A DNA stretch of 64,000 bases from Pseudomonas koreensis (GCF_025447595.1 NZ_JAOEJU010000017.1:62001-126000), one strand, 5' to 3'; counted from the stretch's first letter, positions 32,926 through 42,155 are shown. The notes: generated by a model not told the origin, from the letters alone. Program-made: numbers and translations.

Positions 32926-34068
32926 TCAACATGCAACCGCCAGGCATTCGATCTCTACCTTCGCACCCGGCACCACCAACTGTTTACCGGCGAACGTTGT
33001 ACGTGCCGGTAAACGATCGCTCGGGAAGAACTGGCGGTAGGCCTGGTTCATCCCGGAGAAATCCTTGACGTCGGTCAGGATCACTGTGCATTTGGCCACG
33101 TGCGACGGGGATGATCCGCTTTCCTTCAGGGCAATGCGCAGGTTTTCCAGGGCCTGGACCGTCTGCGGGCCGATACCGCCCTTGACCAGTTGCCCCTCGG
33201 CATCCAGTCCCAATACACCAGACAGGTAGACGGTTTGACCGGCCTGCACGGAATCCGAAAACGGTAATCCTTCAGCGTTGGGTCGATAGTTCAAGGCTTC
33301 ATTGGCAACGTCGGGCAGATAACGCTCGGTGATCGCCTGATATTGCCCGCTCGACTTCAGGCGTTCGAGAGCCGCGTTCAGGTCATCACGTAAAGCGTTA
33401 TCGGTTTTACGGACCGCCATCGCGACGCCCGAGCCGAGCATCGGATCCTGTAGCTCCCGACCTGCAAAAGCGAAATCCAGCCCTTGCGGCTGGCTCAGCA
33501 GTGCTTGCGTAATCTCGATGGTATCTTGCAGGGTCGCGTCGATTTCCCCTGACAACAGGGCGGCAATCAAATGATCGTTGAACTGGAAACTGCGCACCGT
33601 CACACCCGAAGTCCCCCACCGCTCCCTGGCGAACGCCTCGCGGCTGGTACCGGCCAGAACACCGATGCGCTTCCCCTTGAGCGACTGCACATCCTGCGTC
33701 AGGTTCGAACCCGTGCGAGCGACCAACCGGCTGCTCAGCGGGTAAAGGATATCGGTAAAGTCGACCCGCTCACGCCGCGCCGGGGTGGGGCTCATTGGCA
33801 TGATCACGTCAAACTGGCCGGCCTGCAGCGCCGCAATATTGGTCGCGTAGTCCTGATCGACCCAGATGCATTGAGTCTGCAACTCGGCGCACAGCGCGTT
33901 GCCGAGTTCGATGTTCAACCCGACCAGCTCACCTTTGTCGTTGCGGCTTTCAAAGGGGGGAACCAACGCCTCGACACCGATGCGGACAGTGCGATCAGGA
34001 ATGGAAGAAACACATCCGGTCGTGAGAAGCACCAGCGAAAGGACAGTCAGTTTTTTTGCCAGAGACAT
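32926..34068 (-). CDS. Lipoprotein fusing an amino-acid-binding domain to a RidA domain
   Basis: A 380-residue protein. It has a lipoprotein signal (LLTTGC, Cys 19), a type 3 periplasmic solute-binding domain at about 27-250 (VRIGVEALVPPFESRN, GKRIGVLAGTSREAF, ITERYLP) and, after a short linker, a RidA domain at about 262-380 (GQTVYLSGVLGLDAEG, LENLRIALKESG, DRLPARTTF). The RidA catalytic-type Arg (356) and Glu (372) are kept. RidA enzymes deaminate imine intermediates of amino acid metabolism in the cytoplasm, so a copy tethered in the periplasm to an amino acid binder is odd. No transporter permease or ATPase gene is adjacent. Confidence 0.88.
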   Translation of the reverse strand: MSLAKKLTVLSLVLLTTGCVSSIPDRTVRIGVEALVPPFESRNDKGELVGLNIELGNALCAELQTQCIWVDQDYATNIAALQAGQFDVIMPMSPTPARRERVDFTDILYPLSSRLVARTGSNLTQDVQSLKGKRIGVLAGTSREAFARERWGTSGVTVRSFQFNDHLIAALLSGEIDATLQDTIEITQALLSQPQGLDFAFAGRELQDPMLGSGVAMAVRKTDNALRDDLNAALERLKSSGQYQAITERYLPDVANEALNYRPNAEGLPFSDSVQAGQTVYLSGVLGLDAEGQLVKGGIGPQTVQALENLRIALKESGSSPSHVAKCTVILTDVKDFSGMNQAYRQFFPSDRLPARTTFAGKQLVVPGAKVEIECLAVAC

Positions 34069-34205
34069 TGCGGCAGCCTACTTCAAGTATTCAGAGGAGC
34101 GAATTCTTGTCGAGTGGCTGCCATTGTTCCCAGAGGATGATTCTCTCGCCTGCGTGGGAAGAATCCGAGTTGGATCGCGAAATTATTCCTGACGAGAAGG
34201 AAAAC

Positions 34206-34433
34206 TCAGCGTTTGCCCATCGAACGGCGAGTACCCGACGGAGCCACACCCGGAATCTTGGCGTGACGATCACCGTCCTTGCCCTTGAACTGCGGCTGCT
34301 TGGCCGCTTTGGCAGCCGCCAGCTCACCTGGCTTGAACGGAAACTTGAACGCAGGAATGGTCGGCTTGGTTTCGCCGGCCTCGGCCAGCTCTGCCGGGAC
34401 ATCGCTCACAGCGTTGTCGATTGGGGAAGTCAT
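34206..34433 (-). CDS. Small conserved hypothetical protein
   Basis: A 75-residue, soluble, lysine- and proline-rich protein (KPTIPAFKFPFKPGELAAAK, ending SGTRRSMGKR), probably disordered in part. I know no family. GGAG 5 bases before ATG 34433 sets the start; a -10-like TATACT lies on the minus strand at 34493-34488, but its -35 is poor. It is alone between two unrelated genes. Confidence 0.72.
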   Translation of the reverse strand: MTSPIDNAVSDVPAELAEAGETKPTIPAFKFPFKPGELAAAKAAKQPQFKGKDGDRHAKIPGVAPSGTRRSMGKR

Positions 34434-34567
34434 GAAAGCTCCGGGAAGCAAAAAGTCCGGCCCGGTGAATGAGCCGCGAAGGCGCGCAGTATACCTGCGC
34501 GCGCGGACTTTAAAGAGCCCCCGAAAGGGCATGACAGGTGCCTTTTCAGGACTCTTCGACTAGCGGA

Positions 34568-34927
34568 TCACGTTGGCGGATCAACCCGATCCAGCGCCCG
34601 GTTCACAGCAAGCTCCGCCAGCATGATGATCTGCTGGATTCCCAACGCCGTACTGCGCTGCGGGCCGCTGAGTTCATTGGCGAAATTGCTGGCGATGGTA
34701 CTGGCCGAGGCCAGGGATTCGCAGGCATTGGCCAGCAGGCTTTCGGTGTCGACGTTGGGAGTGACCATATACATCGTGCTCGGGCTAGGCTTGGAAGGGT
34801 TGGGGCACAGGTAGTAGTCGAGGGCGCGTTTGATGGCTTCGCGGTTACGGGCCAGGTCTTCGGCGCGCATGGCCTCTTCGAGCGGGGTGGGTGATTCGAG
34901 GGGTGGGTCGGGTATCAGTTTGTCCAT
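34568..34927 (-). CDS. DUF6124-like small protein
   Basis: A 119-residue protein beginning MDKLIPDPPLESPTP with the conserved tail LLANACESLASASTIASNF ... LGIQQIIMLAELAVNRALD, which I recognise as the Pseudomonas DUF6124 family of unknown function. AGGAG 5 bases before ATG 34927 sets the start. The frame stays open upstream to 35170 without a stop. A hairpin (TTGTCG/CGACAA, 34959-34978) lies in the leader about 32 bases before the start. Confidence 0.8.
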   Translation of the reverse strand: MDKLIPDPPLESPTPLEEAMRAEDLARNREAIKRALDYYLCPNPSKPSPSTMYMVTPNVDTESLLANACESLASASTIASNFANELSGPQRSTALGIQQIIMLAELAVNRALDRVDPPT

Positions 34928-35258
34928 GAAAACTCCTACTTGGCTATGGAGCCATCCCTTGTCGTTTCCACACGACAAAAGGTGGCAGCTGTACGCAGGG
35001 TGGAAAACCGATAAGTAGGCAACCGGCCAGACCGAAGTCTGCCTGCGCACAGCCGCCGCGACGCAGTTTGCAGACGAAAGAAGACATCGGCAACGATTAC
35101 GGGGAGATGCTTTGCAACTACTTGAAATCAGGTTTCCACACCTGTTCGCTGAATTGGCAGCGACAGCCAAAGACTAGAGAGCGCACTTCCGACGGACAAC
35201 CTGAAAACGTTGTGGGAAGGTTCAGTAAACCCCACACATCTTTAAACATTCAAAAATG

Positions 35259-35307
35259 GAACGCGGAGCGTCCCGGGCTGCATTCCCACGCGGAGCGTGG
35301 GAACGAT
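35259..35307. repeat. CGCGGAGCGT palindromic repeat
   Basis: Two copies of ACGCGGAGCGT, one inside the perfect palindrome TTCCCACGCGGAGCGTGGGAA (in two halves around CGGAG). This type of hairpin is common between Pseudomonas genes. Confidence 0.7.
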
Positions 35308-35341
35308 CAATCCCCACAAGATCTGGTCGGCTATCAGGCCG

Positions 35342-35367
35342 CCATCGCCAGCAGGCTGGCTCCCACA
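35342..35367. repeat. Single REP, CTGGC variant
   Basis: CCATCGCCAGCAGGCTGGC followed by TCCCACA matches the REP variant at 29801-29866. No inverted partner is nearby. Confidence 0.8.
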
Positions 35368-35459
35368 GAAAAGCAGTTCGCTTCTCGCTTCCCACCACTC
35401 AACACGATGAGCGTTAGCTCGAGTAAAGCTTTTGACGTGCCGGCCCCGTCGGAAGGCTG

Positions 35460-35770
35460 AGTGGAGGGATTTATCCGGGGGTGGGAGCGCAGCGACCGTG
35501 CGGCGAAGCCGCATGCATCGAGAGGAGGTGCAGCGAAGCAAACCGTAGGCGATGCCCCCGGATGAATCCCGGAACGAAGGAACGCCGAGCCAAAGCGAGG
35601 TGCCGAACGCCGGGGCCAAGCCTTTTGCTTACTTTTTGGCGTTTGAAAAAGGGACTCGCCGTAAGGGCGAAACCGCCAGCAGCAACACCCGCAGAAACGG
35701 ATATTCACAAAGAACACCCACAACATGGTCGGCCCAAAGGCCGCCAAGCCAAAGCCGAAACTGACAGCGC
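35460..35770. repeat. Putative long dispersed intergenic repeat
   Basis: About 310 bp with internal short palindromes (GTGCGGCGAAGCCGCATGC, CCGGGGG...CCCCCGG). Spurious frames across it (for example one encoding AKPFAYFLAFEKGTRRKGE) resemble many false proteins I remember from P. fluorescens genomes, suggesting a multi-copy intergenic element. The copy number cannot be checked here. Confidence 0.45.
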
Positions 35771-35856
35771 CGTCAGCTAGCCGTCACCCTCCTGACCCCC
35801 AAACAAGTTTATAAAGAACCAACCTGCCCAACCTCCGTCCCCTGGCGCCCCAAAGC

Positions 35857-37017
35857 ATGCAAACCCAGAAGAAAAAAGCCCTGCTCGCTATCCTGCTGAT
35901 CGCCTTCGCAGTCGGGGCCCTGTGGTTCACCCTGAAACCCGCCCCAGCCAAACTCGCCGCCCCCACTGCCATCCCGGTCAGGGTCGTCGCCGTCAGCGAA
36001 AAAGACGTCCCCCGCTACACCAGCGGCATCGGCTCGGTCCTCTCGTTGCACAGCGTCGTGGTGCGCCCACAGATCGACGGCATCCTCACCAAGCTTTTGG
36101 TCAAGGAAGGCCAACTGGTGAAGCAAGGCGACCTGCTCGCCACCATCGACGACCGCTCGATCCGCGCCAGCCTCGACCAGGCCCGGGCGCAACTGGGCGA
36201 AAGCCAGGCGCAACTGCAAGTCGCGCTGGTCAACCTGAAACGCTACAAACTGCTCAGCGTCGACGACGGCGTGTCCAAGCAGACCTACGACCAGCAACAG
36301 GCACTGGTCAACCAACTCAAGGCCACCGCCCAGGGCAATCAAGCCTCTATCGACGCAGCGCAGGTTCAGCTTTCCTACACCCAGATTCGCTCCCCGGTTA
36401 CCGGCCGCGTCGGGATTCGCACGGTCGACGAAGGCAACTTCCTGCGCATGACCGACACTCAGGGTCTGTTCACCGTGACCCAGATCGACCCGATCGCCGT
36501 CGAGTTCTCCCTGCCGCAACAAATGCTGCCGACCCTGCAAGGCCTGATCAGCGATCCACAGCGCGCGCAGGTCAAGGCCTACATCGGTGCCGATACCGAC
36601 GGCGAAACCGGCAACCTGCTCGGCGAAGGCCACCTGACCCTCATCGACAACCAGATCAACGCCAACACCGGCACCATCCGCGCCAAGGCCGAGTTCGACA
36701 ACCCCAACCAGAAGCTCTGGCCCGGCCTGCTGGTGACGGTAAAGATTCAGACAGCACTGGATAAAGATGCGCTGGTGGTTCCGCCTACCGTCGTACAACG
36801 CGGCCTCGATCAACACTTCGTGTACCGGGTCAACGGCGACAAGGTTGAAGCGGTGCAGGTGCAAATGGTTTATCAGGGCAGCGGTCAGGACATCATCAAG
36901 GGCGTGAAGCCCGGCGACGTATTGGTCAGTGACGGCCAGTCACGGCTCAAGCCCGGTTCGACCGTGCAGGTCATGAGCGAACCGCCGCAGGTGGTGCAAG
37001 CGGAGCCCAAGCCATGA
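35857..37017 (+). CDS. RND efflux periplasmic adaptor (MexA/MdtA family)
   Basis: A 386-residue membrane fusion protein: N-terminal membrane anchor (KKALLAILLIAFAVGALWF), barrel-sandwich hybrid halves (VVVRPQIDGILTKLLVKEGQ and LSYTQIRSPVTGRVGIRTVD), a coiled-coil hairpin between them (about 105-165) and beta-barrel domains. It has no lipobox, so it is anchored by the N-terminal helix. It connects the inner membrane pump to an outer membrane channel. Its stop overlaps the pump ATG (ATGA). Confidence 0.93.
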   Translation: MQTQKKKALLAILLIAFAVGALWFTLKPAPAKLAAPTAIPVRVVAVSEKDVPRYTSGIGSVLSLHSVVVRPQIDGILTKLLVKEGQLVKQGDLLATIDDRSIRASLDQARAQLGESQAQLQVALVNLKRYKLLSVDDGVSKQTYDQQQALVNQLKATAQGNQASIDAAQVQLSYTQIRSPVTGRVGIRTVDEGNFLRMTDTQGLFTVTQIDPIAVEFSLPQQMLPTLQGLISDPQRAQVKAYIGADTDGETGNLLGEGHLTLIDNQINANTGTIRAKAEFDNPNQKLWPGLLVTVKIQTALDKDALVVPPTVVQRGLDQHFVYRVNGDKVEAVQVQMVYQGSGQDIIKGVKPGDVLVSDGQSRLKPGSTVQVMSEPPQVVQAEPKP

Positions 37018-40000
37018 AGCAGCACAAAGGCGTTTCGACCTGGTGCATCGATCACCCGGTGGCGACGATTCTGCTGACCATCGCGCTGGTGCTGGTCGGG
37101 GTAATTGCCTTCCCGCGTCTGCCGATTGCCCCACTGCCGGAAGCGGAATTTCCGACGATCCAGGTCTCCGCCCAATTGCCCGGTGCCAGTCCGGACACCA
37201 TGGCGTCATCCGTGGCCACCCCGCTGGAGGTGCAATTCAGCGCCATCCCCGGCATGACCCAGATGACATCCAGCAGTGCGCTGGGCTCCAGCCTGCTGAC
37301 TCTGCAATTCACCCTCGACAAGAGCATCGACACCGCCGCCCAGGAAGTGCAAGCCGCGATCAACACCGCCGCCGGCAAGCTGCCGAAAGACATGCCGACC
37401 CTGCCGACCTGGAAGAAGGTCAACCCGGCCGACAGCCCGGTGCTGATCCTCAGCGTCAGCTCCACGCAAATGCCCGGTACTGAACTCAGCGATCTGGTGG
37501 AAACCCTGCTCGCGCGTCAGATCAGTCAGATCGACGGCGTAGGCCAGATCAACATCACCGGTCAGCAACGTCCGGCAATCCGCGTACAGGCCTCGGCCGA
37601 CAAACTGGCGGCCATCGGCCTGACCCTCGCCGATATTCGTCTGGCTATCCAGCAGACCAGCCTCAACCTCGCCAAAGGCGCGCTGTACGGCGATTCGAGC
37701 ATTTCCACGCTGTCGACCAACGACCAGTTGTTCCACCCCGAGGAATACAGCCAGCTCATCGTTTCCTACAAGGACGGCGCCCCGGTTCACCTCAAGGATG
37801 TCGCGAAAGTCGTCAACGGTTCGGAAGATGCCTACGTGCAAGCCTGGGCCGGCGATCGACCGGGGGTGAACCTGGTGATCTCCCGCCAGCCCGGCGCCAA
37901 CATCGTCGAAACCGTGGACCGGATTCAGGCCGCCCTGCCCGGCCTCGAAGCCATGCTGCCGGCCTCAGTGCAGGTCAAAACCCTGATCGACCGCACCCAG
38001 ACCATCCGCGCCTCGCTGCATGAAGTGGAAATCACTCTGCTGATCGCGATCCTGCTGGTGGTGGCGGTAATGGCGCTGTTCCTGCGCCAGCTGTCGGCGA
38101 CGATGATTGTCTCGGCGGTGCTCGGCGTGTCGTTGACCGCCAGTTTCGCGCTGATGTACCTGCTCGGTTTCAGCCTGAACAACCTGACCCTCGTCGCCAT
38201 CGTGGTGGCGGTAGGGTTTGTGGTCGACGATGCGATCGTGGTGGTGGAAAACATCCACCGTCACCTCGAGGCCGGCGACAGCATGCGCGACGCTGCGATC
38301 AAGGGGGCCGGCGAGATCGGCTTCACCGTGGTGTCGATCAGTTTCTCGCTGGTGGCGGCGTTCATTCCGCTGCTGTTCATGGGCGGCGTGGTCGGGCGTT
38401 TGTTCAAGGAATTCGCCCTGACGGCCACCTCGACCATCATGATTTCCGTGGTGGTGTCCCTGACACTCGCGCCGACGCTGGCAGCGCTGTTCATGCGTAA
38501 ACCGGTGCATCACGCCCATGACAAACCGGGCTTCAGCGAACGCCTGCTCGGCTGGTACGAAAAAGGCCTGCGCCGCGCCCTCGCCCACCAGAAACTGATG
38601 ATCGGCGTGTTCGGCATTTCCGTCGCGCTGGCGATTGGCGGCTACGTATTTATCCCCAAGGGTTTCTTCCCGGTGCAGGACACCGGTTTCGTCCTCGGCA
38701 CTACCGAAGCCGCTGCCGATATTTCCTACAGCGACATGGTGAAAAAACACCTGGCAATGGCCGAAATCGTCGCCGCCGACCCGGCCGTGCAAGCGTTTTC
38801 CCACTCGGTCGGCGTGTCCGGCAGCAACCAGACCATCGCCAACGGCCGCTTCTGGATCGCCCTGAAACCTCGCGGTGACCGAGATGTTTCAGCCAGCCAG
38901 TTCATCGACCGCATCCGTCCGCAACTGATGAAAGTCCCCGGCATCGTGCTTTACCTGCGCGCCGGCCAGGACATCAACCTCAGTTCCGGTCCGAGCCGTG
39001 CGCAGTATCAATACGTGCTCAAGAGCAACGACGGGCCGACCCTCGCCACCTGGACCCAGAAACTCACCGACAAACTGCGCAGCATTCCGGCGTTCCGTGA
39101 CATTTCCAACGACCTGCAACTGGGCGGCAGCATCACTCACATCAGCATCGACCGCAGCGCCGCCGCGCGTTTCGGCCTGACGGCGAGTGATGTCGACGAG
39201 GCGCTGTACGACGCCTTCGGCCAGCGGCAGATCAACGAGTTCCAGACCCAGGTCAACCAGTACAACGTGATCCTGGAACTGGACACCAAGCAGCGCGGCA
39301 AGGCTGAAAGCCTCAACTATTTCTACCTGCGCTCGCCGCTGAGCGGAGAGATGGTGCCGCTGTCGGCGCTAGCCCGATTCGATGCGCCGACTATCGGCCC
39401 GCTGTCCATCGCCCACGACGGCATGTTCCCGGCCGCCAACCTGTCGTTCAACCTGGCGCCCGGCGTCGCGCTGGGTGACGCGGTCATCCTGCTCAATCAG
39501 GCCAAGGCCGAAATCGGCATGCCGACCGCAATCAGCGGCAACTTCCAGGGCGCGGCCCAGGCCTTCCAGAGCTCGCTGAAAAGTCAGCCGTGGCTGATTC
39601 TCGCGGCGCTGGTCGCGGTGTACATCATCCTTGGTGTGCTCTACGAGAGCTTCGTCCATCCGCTGACGATCATCTCGACTTTGCCGGCGGCGGGTCTTGG
39701 CGCAGTAATCATGCTGTGGATCTGCGGTCAGGACTTTTCGATCATGGCGCTGATCGGACTGGTGCTGCTGATCGGTATCGTGAAGAAGAACGGCATCCTG
39801 ATGATCGACTTCGCCCTGGAAGCGCAGCGCCATCGCGGGCTGTCGCCGCAGGATGCGATTTTCGAAGCGTGTATCACGCGGTTCCGGCCGATCATCATGA
39901 CCACCCTCGCCGCGCTGCTTGGCGCCCTGCCGCTGATGCTCGGTTACGGCACCGGCGCCGAACTGCGCCAGCCGCTGGGGATCGCGGTGGTGGGCGGATT

Positions 40001-40115
40001 GCTGGTCAGCCAGATGCTGACGCTGTTCACCACGCCGGTCATATACTTGTGGCTTGAGCGGCTGTTCCACAAGCCCAAACCTGCGCCCATCGCGGCGCTG
40101 GCAACGACAGACTGA
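37014..40115 (+). CDS. RND efflux pump, MdtB/MuxB-like permease
   Basis: A 1033-residue hydrophobe/amphiphile efflux (HAE-1) transporter with 12 expected membrane helices. Visible features are the N-terminal WCIDHPVATILLTIALVLVG, the proton-relay segment VVAVGFVVDDAIVVVENIHR with paired Asp, and the C-terminal LIGLVLLIGIVKKNGILMID. It exports drugs or similar compounds by proton antiport. MdtABC/MuxABC systems have two pump genes, whereas this operon has one and no outer membrane channel gene. It is followed 8 bases later by a response regulator. Confidence 0.93.
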   Translation: MKQHKGVSTWCIDHPVATILLTIALVLVGVIAFPRLPIAPLPEAEFPTIQVSAQLPGASPDTMASSVATPLEVQFSAIPGMTQMTSSSALGSSLLTLQFTLDKSIDTAAQEVQAAINTAAGKLPKDMPTLPTWKKVNPADSPVLILSVSSTQMPGTELSDLVETLLARQISQIDGVGQINITGQQRPAIRVQASADKLAAIGLTLADIRLAIQQTSLNLAKGALYGDSSISTLSTNDQLFHPEEYSQLIVSYKDGAPVHLKDVAKVVNGSEDAYVQAWAGDRPGVNLVISRQPGANIVETVDRIQAALPGLEAMLPASVQVKTLIDRTQTIRASLHEVEITLLIAILLVVAVMALFLRQLSATMIVSAVLGVSLTASFALMYLLGFSLNNLTLVAIVVAVGFVVDDAIVVVENIHRHLEAGDSMRDAAIKGAGEIGFTVVSISFSLVAAFIPLLFMGGVVGRLFKEFALTATSTIMISVVVSLTLAPTLAALFMRKPVHHAHDKPGFSERLLGWYEKGLRRALAHQKLMIGVFGISVALAIGGYVFIPKGFFPVQDTGFVLGTTEAAADISYSDMVKKHLAMAEIVAADPAVQAFSHSVGVSGSNQTIANGRFWIALKPRGDRDVSASQFIDRIRPQLMKVPGIVLYLRAGQDINLSSGPSRAQYQYVLKSNDGPTLATWTQKLTDKLRSIPAFRDISNDLQLGGSITHISIDRSAAARFGLTASDVDEALYDAFGQRQINEFQTQVNQYNVILELDTKQRGKAESLNYFYLRSPLSGEMVPLSALARFDAPTIGPLSIAHDGMFPAANLSFNLAPGVALGDAVILLNQAKAEIGMPTAISGNFQGAAQAFQSSLKSQPWLILAALVAVYIILGVLYESFVHPLTIISTLPAAGLGAVIMLWICGQDFSIMALIGLVLLIGIVKKNGILMIDFALEAQRHRGLSPQDAIFEACITRFRPIIMTTLAALLGALPLMLGYGTGAELRQPLGIAVVGGLLVSQMLTLFTTPVIYLWLERLFHKPKPAPIAALATTD

Positions 40116-40123
40116 GGCGGGTC

Positions 40124-40801
40124 ATGCGCGTTCTGATTATCGAAGACGAAGAGAAAACCGCGGACTACCTGCACCGCGGCCTGACGGAACAGGGTTACAC
40201 CGTGGATCTGGCCCGCGACGGTGTCGAGGGCCTGCACCTGGCGCTGGAAAGCGACTACGCGGTGATCGTCCTCGACGTGATGCTGCCGGGCCTCGACGGC
40301 TTCGGCGTATTGCGCGCATTGCGTGCGCGCAAGCAGACGCCGGTGATCATGCTCACCGCCCGCGAACGGGTCGAAGACCGGATCCGGGGCCTGCGCGACG
40401 GCGCCGACGATTACCTCGGCAAACCGTTTTCCTTCCTTGAACTGGTGGCGCGCCTGCAAGCGCTGACCCGACGCAGCGGCGGCCATGAACCGGTGCAGGT
40501 GAGCATCGCCGACCTGTGGATCGATCTGATCAGCCGCAAGGCCACCCGCGCCGGCACCCGGCTGGACCTGACGGCGAAGGAGTTTTCGCTGCTCAGCGTA
40601 CTGGCCCGGCGTCAGGGCGAAATCCTCTCGAAAACCGCGATTGCTGAGATGGTCTGGGACATCAATTTCGACAGCGACGCCAACGTGGTCGAAGTCGCGA
40701 TCAAACGTCTGCGGGCAAAGCTCGACGGGCCGTTCGACGAGAAACTGCTGCACACGATCCGGGGCATGGGTTATGTGCTGGAGAGCCGTGGTGTCCAGTA
40801 A
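40124..40801 (+). CDS. OmpR-family response regulator (heavy-metal type)
   Basis: A 225-residue protein: receiver domain with RVLIIEDEEKTADYL, phosphoacceptor in VLDVMLPGLDG and the Lys in YLGKPFSF, then a winged-helix DNA-binding domain (TRLDLTAKEFSLLSVLARRQ ... VEVAIKRLRAKLD). The closest types are CopR/CusR-like regulators. It should control the RND operon with the downstream kinase. The last 11 bases overlap the kinase gene. Confidence 0.93.
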   Translation: MRVLIIEDEEKTADYLHRGLTEQGYTVDLARDGVEGLHLALESDYAVIVLDVMLPGLDGFGVLRALRARKQTPVIMLTARERVEDRIRGLRDGADDYLGKPFSFLELVARLQALTRRSGGHEPVQVSIADLWIDLISRKATRAGTRLDLTAKEFSLLSVLARRQGEILSKTAIAEMVWDINFDSDANVVEVAIKRLRAKLDGPFDEKLLHTIRGMGYVLESRGVQ

Positions 40802-42155
40802 TTCCATCGCCCTGCGCCTGAGCGGGATGTTCACGCTGGTGGCGCTGCTGGTGTTCCTGTTGATCGGCGGCGCGCTCTATCAACAAGTGGACAAAGGCCT
40901 CGGCCTGCTGCCGGAAGCGGAACTCGATGCGCGTTACAGCGTGCTCGAATCCGCGCTTAACCGCTATGGCACCCCCGAACACTGGGTGAAAATCAACGCC
41001 AAGCTCAAGTTGCTCGGTGAAGAGGACAAACGCATCCGCTTCTGGGTGGTCAGCGGCAATCCGGGCTACGAGTTTGGCGAGCCAGATGCCTTGATCCGCG
41101 CGTTTGCCCAAGGCCCGCTGGGCATGCGTGATCTGCAACTGCCCGACCATCCTTATCCGCTGAAAGTGCTGCTCACCGAACTGCCGGCCAAGGATCAGCG
41201 CCCGCCGCTGCGCTTCATGATCGGCATCGATACCGAGACCTTTCACCAGACCCAGCATCAGTTGCTGATCGCACTGGTGAGTCTGGCGGTGATTGGCGTG
41301 CTACTGGCCTCGGCATTGGGTTACTGGGTGGCGCGGATCGGCCTCAAACCGCTGATCAGACTGTCCCACGAAGCTCAGCGTCTGGCGCCGCCGCTGCGGG
41401 CCGGGCGCCTGCGCCTGTCGCCGCTGCCGCCGGAACTGGAGCAGTTCGTCGACTCGTTCAACTCGACACTGGAACGGGTCGAGCAGGCCTATTCGCGGCT
41501 GGAATCGTTCAACGCCGACGTGGCCCATGAGCTGCGCTCGCCGTTGACCAACCTGATCGGCCAGACCCAGGTCGCCCTCACTCGCGGGCGCTCCGCCGAG
41601 CATTATTTCGAAGTGCTGCAATCCAACCTCGAAGAGCTGGAACGCCTGCGCTCGATCATCAACGACATGCTGTTCCTGGCCAGCGCCGACCAGGGCAGCA
41701 AGGCCACCAAACTGACGTCGACGTCACTGGCGGACGAAGTAGCGACCACCCTCGAATACCTCGATTACATCCTTGAAGACGCGCAAGTCCAGGTTCGGGT
41801 AAGCGGCGACGCCCAAGTGCAGATCGAGATCGCTCATCTGCGTCGGGCACTGATCAATCTGCTGAGCAACGCAGTGCAACACACTGCGCCGGGTCAGGTG
41901 ATCGAAGTGCAGATCGCGGTCGAGGAACATCAGGTCAGCATCGGCGTGGCCAACCCCGGGTCACCGATTGCCAGCGAGCATTTGCCTCGGCTGTTCGAGC
42001 GTTTCTACCGGGTGGATGCTTCGCGCAGCAACAGCGGTAACAACCACGGATTGGGGCTGGCGATCGTCAAGGCGATTGCGCTGATGCATGGCGGTGATGT
42101 CTTTGTGCGCAGTGATCGCGGGATGAATACCTTCGGGATTCATTTGCCGGTCTGA
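40791..42155 (+). CDS. Heavy-metal-type sensor histidine kinase
   Basis: A 454-residue kinase with a first membrane helix (RLSGMFTLVALLVFLLIGGA), a periplasmic domain of about 130 residues, a second helix (LIALVSLAVIGVLLASALG), HAMP, HisKA with FNADVAHELRSPLTNLIGQ and HATPase (ALINLLSNAVQHTAPG, NSGNNHGLGLAIVKAI). It matches the CusS/IrlS metal-sensor family, although the signal here is unknown. GTG 40791 with GGAG 7 bases upstream fits the family start; a longer frame from 40641 is out of phase with the regulator gene and is not used. Confidence 0.92.
   Translation: MSSNSIALRLSGMFTLVALLVFLLIGGALYQQVDKGLGLLPEAELDARYSVLESALNRYGTPEHWVKINAKLKLLGEEDKRIRFWVVSGNPGYEFGEPDALIRAFAQGPLGMRDLQLPDHPYPLKVLLTELPAKDQRPPLRFMIGIDTETFHQTQHQLLIALVSLAVIGVLLASALGYWVARIGLKPLIRLSHEAQRLAPPLRAGRLRLSPLPPELEQFVDSFNSTLERVEQAYSRLESFNADVAHELRSPLTNLIGQTQVALTRGRSAEHYFEVLQSNLEELERLRSIINDMLFLASADQGSKATKLTSTSLADEVATTLEYLDYILEDAQVQVRVSGDAQVQIEIAHLRRALINLLSNAVQHTAPGQVIEVQIAVEEHQVSIGVANPGSPIASEHLPRLFERFYRVDASRSNSGNNHGLGLAIVKAIALMHGGDVFVRSDRGMNTFGIHLPV

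Larger units (their letters stand above)
34928..35856. other. Repeat-rich intergenic region
   Basis: 929 bases without a supported gene: the leader of the DUF6124-like gene (to about 35180), a palindromic repeat at 35259-35307, a single REP at 35342-35367, and a longer GC-rich block at about 35460-35770 that I believe to be a dispersed repeat. The promoter of the RND operon should lie near 35780-35850 but is not obvious. Confidence 0.55.

Noticed and set aside
35481..35780. Frames of 70-99 codons in the GC-rich block before the RND operon
   Set aside because: Several overlapping frames on both strands are open at once, which points to a repeat rather than a gene; similar false proteins are common in annotation of such repeats.
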